Shown here in pieces: positions 18,717-27,610 of a stretch of DNA of 64,000 nucleotides. The position numbers were made by a program, and so were the translations under genes. The stretch is taken from contig DYKG01000006.1 in assembly GCA_020722725.1 (NCBI GenBank), positions 1-64,000 of the forward strand, read 5' to 3'. Under the pieces are notes generated by a model that did no database searches, was not told the origin of the DNA, and saw nothing but the letters and a program-made list of their open reading frames with translations. The stretch's first letter is position 1; the number at the start of each line of letters is the position of its first letter. Source of the stretch: Candidatus Methylomirabilis sp. GTDB lineage: Bacteria > Muiribacteriota > Ozemobacteria > Ozemobacterales > Ozemobacteraceae.

Positions 18717-18730
18717 CCCGCAGAAGCGGG
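18717..18730 (+). other. Small GC-rich hairpin
   Basis: CCCGC-AGAA-GCGGG forms a 5-bp GC stem with a 4-nt loop. It lies between the palindrome and the sigma54-type promoter. It has no T run, so it is not a standard terminator. It may mark the 3' end of the regulator transcript or be part of the control region. Confidence 0.4.
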
Positions 18731-18739
18731 CTGAGCTAA

Positions 18740-18755
18740 TGGCATGATTTATGCT
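18740..18755 (+). promoter_or_regulatory. Probable sigma54 (-24/-12) promoter
   Basis: TGGCATGATTTATGCT matches the sigma54 layout TGGCAC-N5-TTGCA: the GG and GC doublets are in the invariant 10-nt spacing and TGGCA is intact. Transcription would start near 18766, about 34 nt before the PtsN-like gene, which has a strong AAGGAG site. A sigma70-like TATACT also lies at 18763-18768 but lacks a -35 box. Confidence 0.65.
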
Positions 18756-18799
18756 TTAAATTATACTATGATTTATTAGTTAGCCAAGGAGTAACAGCT

Positions 18800-19249
18800 A
18801 TGATATCAGAATTACTACAAGACAGTTTTATTGAGCTTCAACTCGATGCAAATGACAAGGCAGCCGCAATAGATAAGCTTTCAGGACTGCTGTGCACCTC
18901 TGGCAAAGTCAGTGATCATGGTCATTTTGTAAATGCTGTACTCGAAAGAGAAAAATTAGGCAGCACTGCTATCGGTGCTGGTATTGCAATACCTCATGCC
19001 CGTGCCAATACGGTTAACGAAGTTTCTATCGCTTTTGCCCGCTCTGGTTCTGGCATCGATTTCAATTCAGTTGATGGCGACCCGGTTCACCTCATATTCC
19101 TGCTTGCTGCTCCAGTTGAATCAGGCAGCCTTTATTTGAAGCTCCTGGCAAGGATTTCGCGATTGCTCCGCTACCAGGATCTCATTGAAGATCTCAAAAA
19201 AGCCAAGACCAAAGAAGAAGTCATTAAAATCATTGCTGCCAAAGAATAA
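18800..19249 (+). CDS. PTS EIIA protein of the fructose/PtsN type
   Basis: A phosphotransferase-system IIA domain of the fructose/nitrogen class (149 aa, a single domain). The phosphorylated histidine is in GIAIPHARAN (His66). No IIB, IIC, EI or HPr gene is nearby, so a regulatory PtsN-like role is more likely than sugar uptake. It is the first gene after the putative sigma54 promoter, which fits the known link between PtsN and sigma54 systems in other bacteria. The RsbW-like gene and ndk follow at short intervals. Confidence 0.9.
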   Translation: MISELLQDSFIELQLDANDKAAAIDKLSGLLCTSGKVSDHGHFVNAVLEREKLGSTAIGAGIAIPHARANTVNEVSIAFARSGSGIDFNSVDGDPVHLIFLLAAPVESGSLYLKLLARISRLLRYQDLIEDLKKAKTKEEVIKIIAAKE

Positions 19250-19287
19250 TAATCTGACCTGCTCCTGAATATGAAAAGGTACCTTCA

Positions 19288-19719
19288 ATGTTAAAATTAC
19301 GCAGGAATGAGCTTTCGCTGCACATGCGTATTCCCGCTGACAGGTGCTACATGGGTAATGCTCTGCTAACCCTTGATAGCATCTGTGAACACTTTTCGGT
19401 TCATTCAAATTCCCGCGAACTGATTAAAAAAGCTCTGGAATCTGCTTTGTCCAAATCCATTGAATTATCACACCAATCATGCTCAGGGTTGTTTGACTTG
19501 AAATTCTTAGTATTTAAAGATAAGCTTCAGATAACTGTTGAGGATTTCATGCTCGCCGATGAACCTACCGGCACTAATACAATACTGCCGATAAGTGAAG
19601 ATGAACTGCGGCAGACTCTTGATACGGTCATCAGCATGGCCGATGATTTCAAGGTCATGAACGAAAACGGACGGCATGCCTGTTATTCGATGCAGTTTAA
19701 TCTTCTACCGGCGGAATAA
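19288..19719 (+). CDS. RsbW/SpoIIAB-like ATPase-fold protein, possibly degenerate
   Basis: A 143-aa protein resembling the HATPase domain of anti-sigma-factor serine kinases. The opening ELSLHMRIPADRCYMGNALLTLDSIC and the following helix with KKALESALSKSIELSH line up with the RsbW pattern (AVSEALTNAIEHAY). However, the conserved N-box Asn is replaced in ALSKSIEL, and no clear DxGxG box is seen, so ATP binding may be lost. It sits between the PtsN-like gene and ndk, and no anti-sigma antagonist is next to it. The family call is inference from pattern. Confidence 0.6.
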   Translation: MLKLRRNELSLHMRIPADRCYMGNALLTLDSICEHFSVHSNSRELIKKALESALSKSIELSHQSCSGLFDLKFLVFKDKLQITVEDFMLADEPTGTNTILPISEDELRQTLDTVISMADDFKVMNENGRHACYSMQFNLLPAE

Positions 19720-19722
19720 CAG

Positions 19723-20190
19723 ATGGACAACGATCGTAAAGAAAAAACTTTTATTTTACTTAAACCCGATGCCGTTCAGCGCGGGTTAACCGGCAGGATC
19801 ATTGCGAGATTCGAAGATAAGGGTTTGAAGATAATTGCCGCCAAATTGGTGCAGGTAACCCGCGAACAGGCCGAAAAACATTATGGTGTGCACAAGGGCA
19901 AACGATTTTTTGAATCCCTGGTTGAATTTATCACCTCTTCGCCCTGTCTTGCACTGGTTCTTGAGGGGCGCAATGCGATAAAGCTTTGCCGTCGGATCAT
20001 GGGTTCAACTGATCCAATGGATTCTGAACCTGGAACAATTCGCGGTGACTTTTCACTCGATGTCAAACACAACCTGATTCACGGGTCAGATTGCCCAGAT
20101 AGCTATGCACATGAGGTGCAGGTTTATTTCACCCCCGAGGAAATTTTAAATTACCGTCTTGAACTTGAAGGCTGGATATACTACGCTTAA
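19723..20190 (+). CDS. ndk: Nucleoside diphosphate kinase
   Basis: Ndk transfers the gamma phosphate between nucleoside triphosphates and diphosphates via a phosphohistidine. The N terminus TFILLKPDAVQRGLTGRI and the active site HNLIHGSDCPDS (His120) are canonical. It is 155 aa, slightly longer than the usual 135-150. Three bases separate it from the upstream RsbW-like gene. A strong intrinsic terminator closes the unit. Confidence 0.97.
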   Translation: MDNDRKEKTFILLKPDAVQRGLTGRIIARFEDKGLKIIAAKLVQVTREQAEKHYGVHKGKRFFESLVEFITSSPCLALVLEGRNAIKLCRRIMGSTDPMDSEPGTIRGDFSLDVKHNLIHGSDCPDSYAHEVQVYFTPEEILNYRLELEGWIYYA

Positions 20191-20214
20191 TCGGCCCGAA
20201 TATTGGAAATCACG

Positions 20215-20241
20215 ACTCTCCCGTATCGGGAGAGTTTTTTT
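20215..20241 (+). terminator. Intrinsic terminator after ndk
   Basis: A perfect 9-bp stem, ACTCTCCCG-TAT-CGGGAGAGT, is followed directly by a run of seven T. It is a textbook rho-independent terminator 24 nt after the ndk stop and closes the PtsN-like/RsbW-like/ndk unit. Confidence 0.93.
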
Positions 20242-20266
20242 ATTCTACTTCAAGGATTGACGACCT

Positions 20267-21910
20267 TTGGCTGAATCGGAAAAGCAGATGCATTCTGCAA
20301 TGGGAAAAACATATCTGAAGATTTTCATGGTGGTCGTGATTCTTGCGGCTGCCTTTTTGATTTCAGCGATTCTGGCTGCTAATTCTCAAGGTTTTTCCCG
20401 CTTTGCCATCGGGCAGCTTGCCATGAATCTTGAAAAGCAAGGGTATAAAGTAGAAATTGCCTCAATCACCGGCAATCTCTTTGATGGTCTGGATATCCCC
20501 AAAATTGTCCTTAGGCGCGCTTCTCCGGCTTTTCTCTTATCAGCCGGGAATCTCAAGCTGAAGTTTGATTTTTCAGCTCTGCTGACTGCATCGGGGATTT
20601 CTGCCGAACTGGAACTTGAAAAGCTAAGCTTGAACGGTGGTTCCGGCCCAGTCTGGATAAAGAATCTGCCGGGGTTCCCTGAAGTCGGCTGTATTGCCAA
20701 TATTCCGGGCAATTTCAAGTTGAACCATGCTTTAATTCACAAGGTTGAGGTAAGGCCTTTCAACGATGATCAGTTATGGTTCAAGCTGAATCAACTTAAT
20801 CTGGAACCTTCCCTGAACGGTATGCAGCCGCTTAAGCTCAGCCTTGAGGGCTTTCTGCGCGACCGCCGGTTTTTCGACGGAAAATTTTCGGCAAATTTTT
20901 CTCATAAAGCTCAGAAGATAGAAGGTCGCCTGGAGGGTTGTCTGGCTGGTCGCACTCTTTCAACTGAAATTGTTGGTGCGGTTAAGGGTGGAAAGCTCGA
21001 GCTGAGCGGCTATTTTGCCGAAGCGGCAATCGATCTGGGGATTCTTTCGCGCTGGTTGATTTCATTGTGGCAGACATCTTTTCCATTTGGATTTGACGGG
21101 ATTCTTACACTTGGAGGTTCATGGGTTTACAGTGCAAAGACCGGGCTCATCGGCAATCTCAACGGGGATTTCAATAAAATTCACATGGTGGCTCAGGGGC
21201 TGTTTCTTACCATTTTCGAATTAAATGGTCATTGGAAATTTTTTGATGGTGCTCTTGAAGTAAGCGATTCGGGCAGCTTTTTTGCCGGGTTTCCTGCGGT
21301 AATAAATGGGCGAATTGAACAGGCATTTGCTTTAAAACGAAGGTGGAATTTAATTTTTGCCGCTGACCATATCGATACGCATAAGTTCTATAAAGACCTG
21401 CCCTGGGGAGTGAAATACGGCTCAGGTATCCCGGCTATGAGAGGACCAGCGTCTTTCAGCCTGAAGATTAGGGGAAATGTTCCGACCATTTCGGCTTCGG
21501 TGTTTGCAGAAAATCTTGATATTTCAACTGATTCTTCAACTCATCAGCTTACCGGGCAAATCTTCTTCAATTCTGAAAATCAGCCAGATTCTCTGTGGAA
21601 AATCAATTTGAAACACAAATTTTCCGGTGGCGGGCTTCCTTTGTTTCATCGCTTCAGTCGCCTGGATTCAAAACTTGACACGGTTGTTGCAGCGACGGGC
21701 ATCGATGAATGTCAATGGAACTGCATTGGCCACGACCTTGCCAATTTTGTCGTTCAGGGAAAATTAGTTCAGGGAGAAAGCATCAAGGCAGAATTAAATG
21801 GCAAATTCTCTGATGGGAGGGCTTCAATTCTAAGTGTGTCAGAAGACAGCGCTTTAAATGGTTTAAAGTCAGAGGGCATGACTTTTCTGCAATTTCTGCT
21901 TGGTTTTTAA
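20267..21910 (+). CDS. AsmA/TamB-like membrane-anchored protein
   Basis: A 547-aa protein with one N-terminal membrane helix (about 18-42, KIFMVVVILAAAFLISAIL) and a long, beta-rich periplasmic region. The segment just after the anchor (IASITGNLFDGLDIPKIVLRR) and repeated statements of the form LKLKFDFSALL / LELEKLSLNGG resemble AsmA-like and TamB N-terminal domains, which are thought to bridge the periplasm and move lipids. That role is inferred. The TTG at 20267 follows AAGGA; ATGs at 20288 and 20300 are alternatives. It converges on the minus-strand surface-protein gene. Confidence 0.65.
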   Translation: MAESEKQMHSAMGKTYLKIFMVVVILAAAFLISAILAANSQGFSRFAIGQLAMNLEKQGYKVEIASITGNLFDGLDIPKIVLRRASPAFLLSAGNLKLKFDFSALLTASGISAELELEKLSLNGGSGPVWIKNLPGFPEVGCIANIPGNFKLNHALIHKVEVRPFNDDQLWFKLNQLNLEPSLNGMQPLKLSLEGFLRDRRFFDGKFSANFSHKAQKIEGRLEGCLAGRTLSTEIVGAVKGGKLELSGYFAEAAIDLGILSRWLISLWQTSFPFGFDGILTLGGSWVYSAKTGLIGNLNGDFNKIHMVAQGLFLTIFELNGHWKFFDGALEVSDSGSFFAGFPAVINGRIEQAFALKRRWNLIFAADHIDTHKFYKDLPWGVKYGSGIPAMRGPASFSLKIRGNVPTISASVFAENLDISTDSSTHQLTGQIFFNSENQPDSLWKINLKHKFSGGGLPLFHRFSRLDSKLDTVVAATGIDECQWNCIGHDLANFVVQGKLVQGESIKAELNGKFSDGRASILSVSEDSALNGLKSEGMTFLQFLLGF

Positions 21911-21927
21911 TGCTCTGAAAAATGATC

Positions 21928-21992
21928 AGGGGCCGTTTCATCAGTTCGCTGAGCAAGTTTTCACCTGTCTCGCAATCTATGAAACAGCCCCT
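21928..21992. terminator. Long imperfect hairpin between convergent genes
   Basis: AGGGGCCGTTTCAT pairs with ATGAAACAGCCCCT (one mismatch). The loop contains a second small hairpin with a TTCG tetraloop, TCAG-TTCG-CTGA. It lies between two convergent genes and is flanked by short T/A stretches, so it may terminate in both directions. A related hairpin occurs on the minus strand at 36620-36657. Confidence 0.6.
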
Positions 21993-22015
21993 TTATCAAA
22001 AGACTGTTTGAATTT

Positions 22016-24352
22016 TCAGCCCTTGTTAAGCTTGCGTACTTTCATTTCTACCTGTTGCAGATTAACGCCCTGTTTGGAAAGAAAAGATTCGAACCATTGG
22101 GTATTAACCGCACATGATTTAAGTTCGGGTCTGAATTCAACGATCAACTGCTGTAGTTCAACCATGTCAGCAATTTTCAGTTTTGGTTTTGATGACATGT
22201 GCTGCATTGACTTGAGGTTGCTCAGCGCCGAATTGATTGCGTTTGCAAATTCATAGCGAGTAACGCTGTCAGTATAGACAAAGGGGAAGGTATTAAGGAT
22301 GCCTTTGTTGGTAATGTGTCTTACCGATCTGAAAGCCCAGTGTTTTGATTCAACGAAATTGAAAGCGGCATTTGAATTTGCTCCGCTTTTTAAGCGGGCA
22401 GCGCCTTGACCGGGCTCTTTCTTCAGCTTGCTGTCTACCAGCGGTATGTAGAATGCAGCATCGGCTTCAGTGGTCTGTCTGGGATTATAATTGTGTTTCA
22501 GGCCTTCAGAGGTTGCAAATTCCCATGAGAAATTGCTGGCAAGCTGTTCGCCCATTTTACTTCTGATCTTGTCGCTTACCAGAACTTTATATTGGGTATT
22601 TGCGTCGAGAGGTGAAGCTGGTTCAAAGATTGCCCGATTTTTTCGGCGGTCAAAGATTACTTTGCCTTCAACTCTCGTCTGCTTGCCGAAAACCGATATG
22701 TTGATACTGTTAACTGTCTTGGGATCGGCAGGTTCAGAGAAGTGCACGGCTATTTTGCTTTTTCGTGAAACATTCTGGTTGTCGGCAGCTGGGAAAATAG
22801 CGGTTACTTTGAAGGGGTTCAGTCCCGAGGGTTTTTCCTGAACGATGGTTCTGACGTTTCGATCAGCTGGGGCAATTGCAGCCATGGCACTCACTCCTGA
22901 ATTCACATTTTTTCTTTCAGGCTGTCTTGCTGTTACAGGGGCTTGGGTAGTAGTTCTGGCAGGCCTGGGGGCCGGTTGATCGAAGCTTTCTATTTCAGCG
23001 GTTTCCTGTTCGGGGTCAGCGGTTTCTGTCATCGCCATCATTTCAGGCATGGCAGGCGATGCTGCAGGGGAAGAGGTGGAGAACATCGAATTGATGCCGC
23101 TGCGAATTGGCTGGCCATTCAGATCGGTGATTCCCTGAGTAACCACAACGCGATAATTTTTGTTGCTGTCGAGCAGGCCGACCGGAGTAAGGGTAGCCTG
23201 TTTGTGTCCTTTGAAATAATGAATTTTGGCTGGAACCGGGCCGAAGTCGTCTTCAAGTCTGAAGGTGAATTCATTAAGAGTTTCGGGTCTGATTTCTTCG
23301 CTGAAACCGATGGTAACCGGCTGAGTCAAATTTGTTACCCGGGCACCATTTATTGGTGAAAGGCCTACAAGCTGCACTGGTGCAGACTGTCGCCGTGGCT
23401 CCTGGTGCTGAGCCGGTCTGATGGCAGTTGCCGGACGGGCTGCAACCTTCTGGCGTATGGTCTGGGTTTCTTCGAATGGATTATCGTAAGATGCATTTGC
23501 CGGAGCCGGGCTTTCTTCAATTTCATTTTGTGCCACGTCATGCTGTTCGTTGGCAACCCCGAGTCTGAAAGGAATCAGGGTCTTTTTGCGCAATCGCTCA
23601 CCGGTGGTGGCGGCAAGATTCTGATCAACCGCAACGGCATAAGCCGCATTTGCCTTCAGGCCGTTTCTTGGGCTGATGGTAAGGGTCTTGAGATCGCGTG
23701 AAAGCTTATAATCGACGCCGATTGGCTGGTTGTTTTCATAGAGTTTGACCGGAGCGGTTTTTAAAGAAACGATGTCAAGTGGCTTGGTAAAGGTAACTTC
23801 AAGCGCAGTTGTGTTGCTGATTTTGCCAGAGCCCATGCTGGCGTTGGCAATGTTGAGGAAGTTCTCAGGCGCTGGAGTCTGAACTGCAGCTGGAGTCGGA
23901 GCTGGAGCAGGCTGCCGGGCAGGCAATGGCTGAAAGCTGGTTTCCTGGCCGGTTGTCTGAAAGCTCCAGACTTTCTCTGAGGTGCGTCCAAGACCATCAA
24001 AATAGCTGAGCTGGGCAGTATAGGTTTGCCCTTCTTTTAGCGGCTGTTTTGATTTGAACATGATCTGCCGGGCTGAAGGGTTATAGAACAGCTCGCCTTC
24101 AACAGGATCAGTGCCGTTAAACAGATTGAGGTTAACCGTCTGATAGAAAGACTGATTGACTGATCCGGCAAATTCAACGGTCAGTGGTGTTTCTGGCGAT
24201 ACATCGGCTGCCAGATTGGCAGGGAAATGATTGCTAATTCTAATTGCGGCCGATTCGGCCGTTACGGTATTGCGATCCAGACCAGCAAAAACCGGTGTGC
24301 CCATGGCAGCCAGCAGCGCACAAAATATCGCTGCCCGTTTCCAACGGTTCAT
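22016..24352 (-). CDS. Secreted protein with repeated Big_5 (SbsA-type) Ig-like domains and a C-terminal SLH-like region
   Basis: A 778-aa exported protein (signal peptide about 1-23, cleavage after PVFA). At least four Ig-like modules of the Big_5 type are seen, each with phrases such as NLAADVSPETPLTVEFAG, ADNQNVSRKSKIAVHFSE and LDANTQYKVLVSDKI. They are joined by Pro/Ala-rich linkers. Near the C terminus, DSVTRYEFANAINSAL and QLIVEFRPEL match the SLH-like signature found in envelope-anchored proteins. It is therefore probably a surface or periplasm-spanning structural protein. AGGAGGTAATCT before the ATG is a strong ribosome-binding site. It is the only gene of its transcription unit in view. 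Confidence 0.8.
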   Translation of the reverse strand: MNRWKRAAIFCALLAAMGTPVFAGLDRNTVTAESAAIRISNHFPANLAADVSPETPLTVEFAGSVNQSFYQTVNLNLFNGTDPVEGELFYNPSARQIMFKSKQPLKEGQTYTAQLSYFDGLGRTSEKVWSFQTTGQETSFQPLPARQPAPAPTPAAVQTPAPENFLNIANASMGSGKISNTTALEVTFTKPLDIVSLKTAPVKLYENNQPIGVDYKLSRDLKTLTISPRNGLKANAAYAVAVDQNLAATTGERLRKKTLIPFRLGVANEQHDVAQNEIEESPAPANASYDNPFEETQTIRQKVAARPATAIRPAQHQEPRRQSAPVQLVGLSPINGARVTNLTQPVTIGFSEEIRPETLNEFTFRLEDDFGPVPAKIHYFKGHKQATLTPVGLLDSNKNYRVVVTQGITDLNGQPIRSGINSMFSTSSPAASPAMPEMMAMTETADPEQETAEIESFDQPAPRPARTTTQAPVTARQPERKNVNSGVSAMAAIAPADRNVRTIVQEKPSGLNPFKVTAIFPAADNQNVSRKSKIAVHFSEPADPKTVNSINISVFGKQTRVEGKVIFDRRKNRAIFEPASPLDANTQYKVLVSDKIRSKMGEQLASNFSWEFATSEGLKHNYNPRQTTEADAAFYIPLVDSKLKKEPGQGAARLKSGANSNAAFNFVESKHWAFRSVRHITNKGILNTFPFVYTDSVTRYEFANAINSALSNLKSMQHMSSKPKLKIADMVELQQLIVEFRPELKSCAVNTQWFESFLSKQGVNLQQVEMKVRKLNKG

Positions 24353-24525
24353 AGATTACCTCCTCAAAGCTAATGCTCTTCGGGTAAATCATCGGCAGTC
24401 AGCAATCGATCAATTAGCAGAAATTTCAGCTTCTCCTTAAAAGCGGTGTGTAATAGGTTGAAAAAAAGGCGGGTTAGTGATACAAATGACGGGTTATTGA
24501 AAATTGGTCGGGTAACGCTTCTAAC

Positions 24526-24534
24526 TGTTATCCT
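24526..24534 (+). promoter_or_regulatory. Candidate extended -10 promoter of the V-ATPase operon
   Basis: TG-T-TATCCT is an extended -10 element 20 nt before the subunit E start, with a possible TTGGTC -35 box at a long 19-nt spacing. It is weak on its own but is the best promoter in the gap between the two divergent genes. Confidence 0.35.
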
Positions 24535-24554
24535 GATATTACTAAGGAGCCAGT

Positions 24555-25151
24555 ATGGGAACGGATGTTGCAGCATTTGCAAAACAACTAAAAGAAGACG
24601 GCATCGACGCGGCGAAGAAAGAAGCAGAAAGCATTCTTGCTGAAGCCAGAAAAGAAGCCAAAAAGCTTCTCGACAGCGCCAAAGCCGAAATCGAAAAAAT
24701 GGAAAAGGACGCAGAAGGCCGGATTGCCCAGAAGCGTGCCAATTCTGAAGCAGAAATTCACCTTGCAGCCCGCGATCTGATGAACAGTTTCAGAAAGCGT
24801 ATTGAAGATGTAGGCAGTCACCTGCTTAAAGGCAAAGTCGCCGAAGCCCTGAACGATAAGGATATCGTTAAGAGCGCAATCAGCGACCTGCTTAAAACCC
24901 AGAAAACCGGCCAGGAATGGGAACTTGCGCTTGGTGCCAGGCTTGGCAGGTCTCTGGCAGATGTGGTTGTAAACCTGTTCAAAGCTGAAGGCGCGACGGT
25001 TAAGCTTGGTGAAGAACTGAAAAAAGCCGGTTTTGAAATCAAAGCCGGAAAAGGTAACGAAGTAATTGAAGTTACCGAAGAATCCATTACTGACAGTTTC
25101 AAGAAGTTGCTTTCGCCTGAACTCAAAAAAATTCTTGAAGCAAAAAAGTAG
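24555..25151 (+). CDS. atpE: V-type ATPase subunit E
   Basis: Peripheral-stalk subunit E of a V/A-type ATPase. The N-terminal half is a long Ala/Glu/Lys-rich coiled coil (KKEAESILAEARKEAKKLLDSA), and the C-terminal half is the globular domain that contacts A3B3. The length of 198 aa is normal. The ATG is preceded by TAAGGAG. It is first in a seven-gene operon, the same position as in Borrelia and Chlamydia. Confidence 0.92.
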   Translation: MGTDVAAFAKQLKEDGIDAAKKEAESILAEARKEAKKLLDSAKAEIEKMEKDAEGRIAQKRANSEAEIHLAARDLMNSFRKRIEDVGSHLLKGKVAEALNDKDIVKSAISDLLKTQKTGQEWELALGARLGRSLADVVVNLFKAEGATVKLGEELKKAGFEIKAGKGNEVIEVTEESITDSFKKLLSPELKKILEAKK

Positions 25152-25163
25152 CGGAAGATAAAA

Positions 25164-25880
25164 ATGTCGAGAAAACTTTTTTACCTGATGACCTATCTTC
25201 CGGCATTGCCGGCTAATATCGGTGATGTGCCTGCTGAAGAAGATGCGGTGGCAAAAATCAGAGATGAAGCTGACAAAAACCTGCTGCTGCTTGCCGATCT
25301 GCTCGATGTTGAAAACCTTATTGAACAGACGGGAATGCAGTTTTTTGTTCTGAAAAATCAGGATTTTAAAGTCGAGCTCTCTGAAAGGCTTCCTGCCGGG
25401 TTTCGTGAAACTTTTTACAGTTTTCGTGAAGTTCCTGAGGCAGTCTGGCTTACCACTGTATATGCCGCCTGGTTTGATCTGATCATCGAAATGAGTCGCA
25501 AGGCCGGTTCAAAAATGCTGGCCGACTGGGCTAAGTGGGAGTATTCGCTGCGCACAGCTCTGCGCATTGAGAGAATGCGTGCGGCATCCGGGCAGGCACC
25601 AGACCTCTCAGGCATAGTTCCCGAATTCATGAATGACCCTGATTTCTGTATCGATCACAGTCCGCTGATCGAGGCCTGGAAATCCACCGCTGATCCGATG
25701 ACGGCTGAAAAGCTTCTCGATCAGAATCGTATCGATTATCTGCGCAGTTTTTGCGGCAATTTTACCTTTGCGGTTGAAGAGCTGATCGCTTACATGCTTG
25801 AACTGCGCATTCACAAAAGGTATGCACGCTTGAGCCCTGAACAGGGGCGCAGAATTTTAGAGGAGGTTACCGCACTGTGA
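25164..25880 (+). CDS. V-ATPase-associated DUF2764 protein
   Basis: A 238-aa protein of the DUF2764 family, found second in bacterial V-ATPase operons of the spirochaete/chlamydia/Bacteroidetes type. It starts MSRKLFYLMTYLPALP. It is soluble, helical and rich in acidic residues. Because no subunit C gene is present, it may fill the central-rotor adaptor position of subunit C/d; this is inference. It starts 12 nt after subunit E and overlaps subunit A by 4 nt. Confidence 0.85.
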   Translation: MSRKLFYLMTYLPALPANIGDVPAEEDAVAKIRDEADKNLLLLADLLDVENLIEQTGMQFFVLKNQDFKVELSERLPAGFRETFYSFREVPEAVWLTTVYAAWFDLIIEMSRKAGSKMLADWAKWEYSLRTALRIERMRAASGQAPDLSGIVPEFMNDPDFCIDHSPLIEAWKSTADPMTAEKLLDQNRIDYLRSFCGNFTFAVEELIAYMLELRIHKRYARLSPEQGRRILEEVTAL

Positions 25881-27610
25881 GTACCACCGGTCGAATCGTT
25901 ACCGTATATGGCAACATGGTTACTGCAGAATTTGAAGGCGCAGTTCGACAGAATGCGGTTGCCTATTGTCAGCGTTCTGACGGCGTCAGACTGATGTCCG
26001 AGATTATCCGCATACGCGGTAAACTTGCTGACATGCAGGTTTTTGAACTGACCCGCGGCCTGAAAGTAGGTGACTCGGTAGAAATTACTGATGAATTGCT
26101 TTCGCTCGAACTTGGGCCTGGCCTGATCGGCATGGTTTATGACGGGTTGCAGAACCCGCTTCCGGAAATGGCTGAAAAAATCGGCAAATTTCTCAAACCC
26201 GGCAATTATCTGAAAGCCCTTGATCGCAACCGTGACTGGGAATTCACCCCGGTTGCATCAGAAGGCGATGTGGTTACCGCCGCCGAAAACCTTGGCAAAG
26301 TCAAAGAAAATATCTTCGACCACTTCATAATGTCGCCGTTCACCCTCGATGGTGAATGGAAGGTAAAGAAGATGGCAAAGGCTGGTAAATACAAAATTGA
26401 AAACGAAATTGCCGTTCTTGAAAAAGATGGCAAGACCGTTTCAGTTAATATGATTCAACGCTGGCCGGTGCGCCTGCCGCTCGGTGTTTATCGCGAGCGC
26501 CTGCTGCCGACCCAGCCAATGGTTACCAAGCAGCGCATTATCGACACCTTTTTCCCGGTCATGCTAGGCGGAACCTATTGTATTCCCGGCCCCTTCGGTG
26601 CAGGTAAAACGGTTTTACAGCAGATTACCAGCCGCCATGCCGAAATCGACCTGGTTATCGTTGCCGCCTGCGGTGAACGCGCCGGCGAAGTTGTTGAAAC
26701 CCTGCGCGAATTTCCGCATCTTAAAGATCCGCGTACTGGCAAGACCCTTATCGAAAGAACAATCATCATCTGTAATACTTCAAGTATGCCGGTCGCAGCC
26801 CGCGAATCATCGGTTTATACCGCAATTACCCTCGGCGAATACTATCGTCAGGTCGGCCTGAACGTTCTGATGCTTGCCGATTCAACTTCACGATGGGCTC
26901 AGGCGCTGCGCGAAATGAGCGGCCGCCTCGAGGAAATTCCCGGCGAAGAAGCATTCCCCGCTTATCTCGAAAGTTCAATCGCCCGTTTCTATGAACGCGG
27001 CGGCATCGTTGAGCTGAAAGACGGACGCAAAGCTTCGCTGACCATTGGCGGCACCGTAAGTCCCGCCGGCGGAAACTTCGAAGAACCGGTTACCCAGGGC
27101 ACTCTGAAGGTTGTCGGCACGTTTCTCGGTCTATCTTATGCCCGTTCCTATGCCCGACGCTTCCCGGCCATCGACCCGCTTGAATCCTGGTCGAAGTATT
27201 CGGGAATTATCGATGGCAAGAAGGTCAGCTGGGCTCACAATTTCCTCAGACGTGGCAAGACCATCTATGAAATGATGCAGGTTGTTGGTGAAGAGGGCAC
27301 TTCGATCGACGATTTCGTAACCTATCTGAAATCAGAATTTCTTGATAACGTTTATCTACAGCAAAACTCATTCGACGAAGTCGATGCAGCCTGCCCGACC
27401 GAACGGCAGCAGTATCTTTTCGAAATGGTTCTTGATGTTCTCAAACATGAATTCACGTTTAAAGACAAGCCTCAGGCTCGCGACATGTTTTTCTCTCTTA
27501 CCGAACAGTTCCGCGACTGGAACTATTCACCCTGGCAGAGCGACAAGATGAAGGAAAACGAGAAGAAAATACGAAGCACTTTAAACAGCAGGGAGGCCGC
27601 ACATGCGTAA
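25877..27610 (+). CDS. atpA: V-type ATPase catalytic subunit A
   Basis: Catalytic subunit of the V/A-type ATPase headpiece. The P-loop is GPFGAGKTV (about 237-245), the non-homologous region that separates A from B subunits is present (about 120-190), and the segments [32 protein letters not shown] are canonical. The length of 577 aa is normal. The start is GTG, overlapping the DUF2764 gene by 4 nt. It overlaps subunit B by 8 nt. Confidence 0.97.
   Translation: MSTTGRIVTVYGNMVTAEFEGAVRQNAVAYCQRSDGVRLMSEIIRIRGKLADMQVFELTRGLKVGDSVEITDELLSLELGPGLIGMVYDGLQNPLPEMAEKIGKFLKPGNYLKALDRNRDWEFTPVASEGDVVTAAENLGKVKENIFDHFIMSPFTLDGEWKVKKMAKAGKYKIENEIAVLEKDGKTVSVNMIQRWPVRLPLGVYRERLLPTQPMVTKQRIIDTFFPVMLGGTYCIPGPFGAGKTVLQQITSRHAEIDLVIVAACGERAGEVVETLREFPHLKDPRTGKTLIERTIIICNTSSMPVAARESSVYTAITLGEYYRQVGLNVLMLADSTSRWAQALREMSGRLEEIPGEEAFPAYLESSIARFYERGGIVELKDGRKASLTIGGTVSPAGGNFEEPVTQGTLKVVGTFLGLSYARSYARRFPAIDPLESWSKYSGIIDGKKVSWAHNFLRRGKTIYEMMQVVGEEGTSIDDFVTYLKSEFLDNVYLQQNSFDEVDAACPTERQQYLFEMVLDVLKHEFTFKDKPQARDMFFSLTEQFRDWNYSPWQSDKMKENEKKIRSTLNSREAAHA

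Noticed and set aside
18626-18799. A known riboswitch class in the gap before the PtsN-like gene
   Set aside because: Hairpins are present, but none of the aptamer consensus sequences I know (TPP, c-di-GMP, fluoride, SAM, cobalamin) fits; a DNA-level sigma54 control region explains the gap better.
23365-24000. Minus-strand ORFs (63 and 79 aa) and a plus-strand ORF (98 aa) within the Big_5 surface protein gene
   Set aside because: Out-of-frame shadows of the 778-aa gene; low-complexity Arg/Pro-rich translations.
24370-24582. 70-aa minus-strand ORF between the surface-protein gene and the V-ATPase operon
   Set aside because: Overlaps the subunit E start on the other strand; the only ribosome-binding-like site (AAGGAG) precedes a CTG, not a normal start codon.
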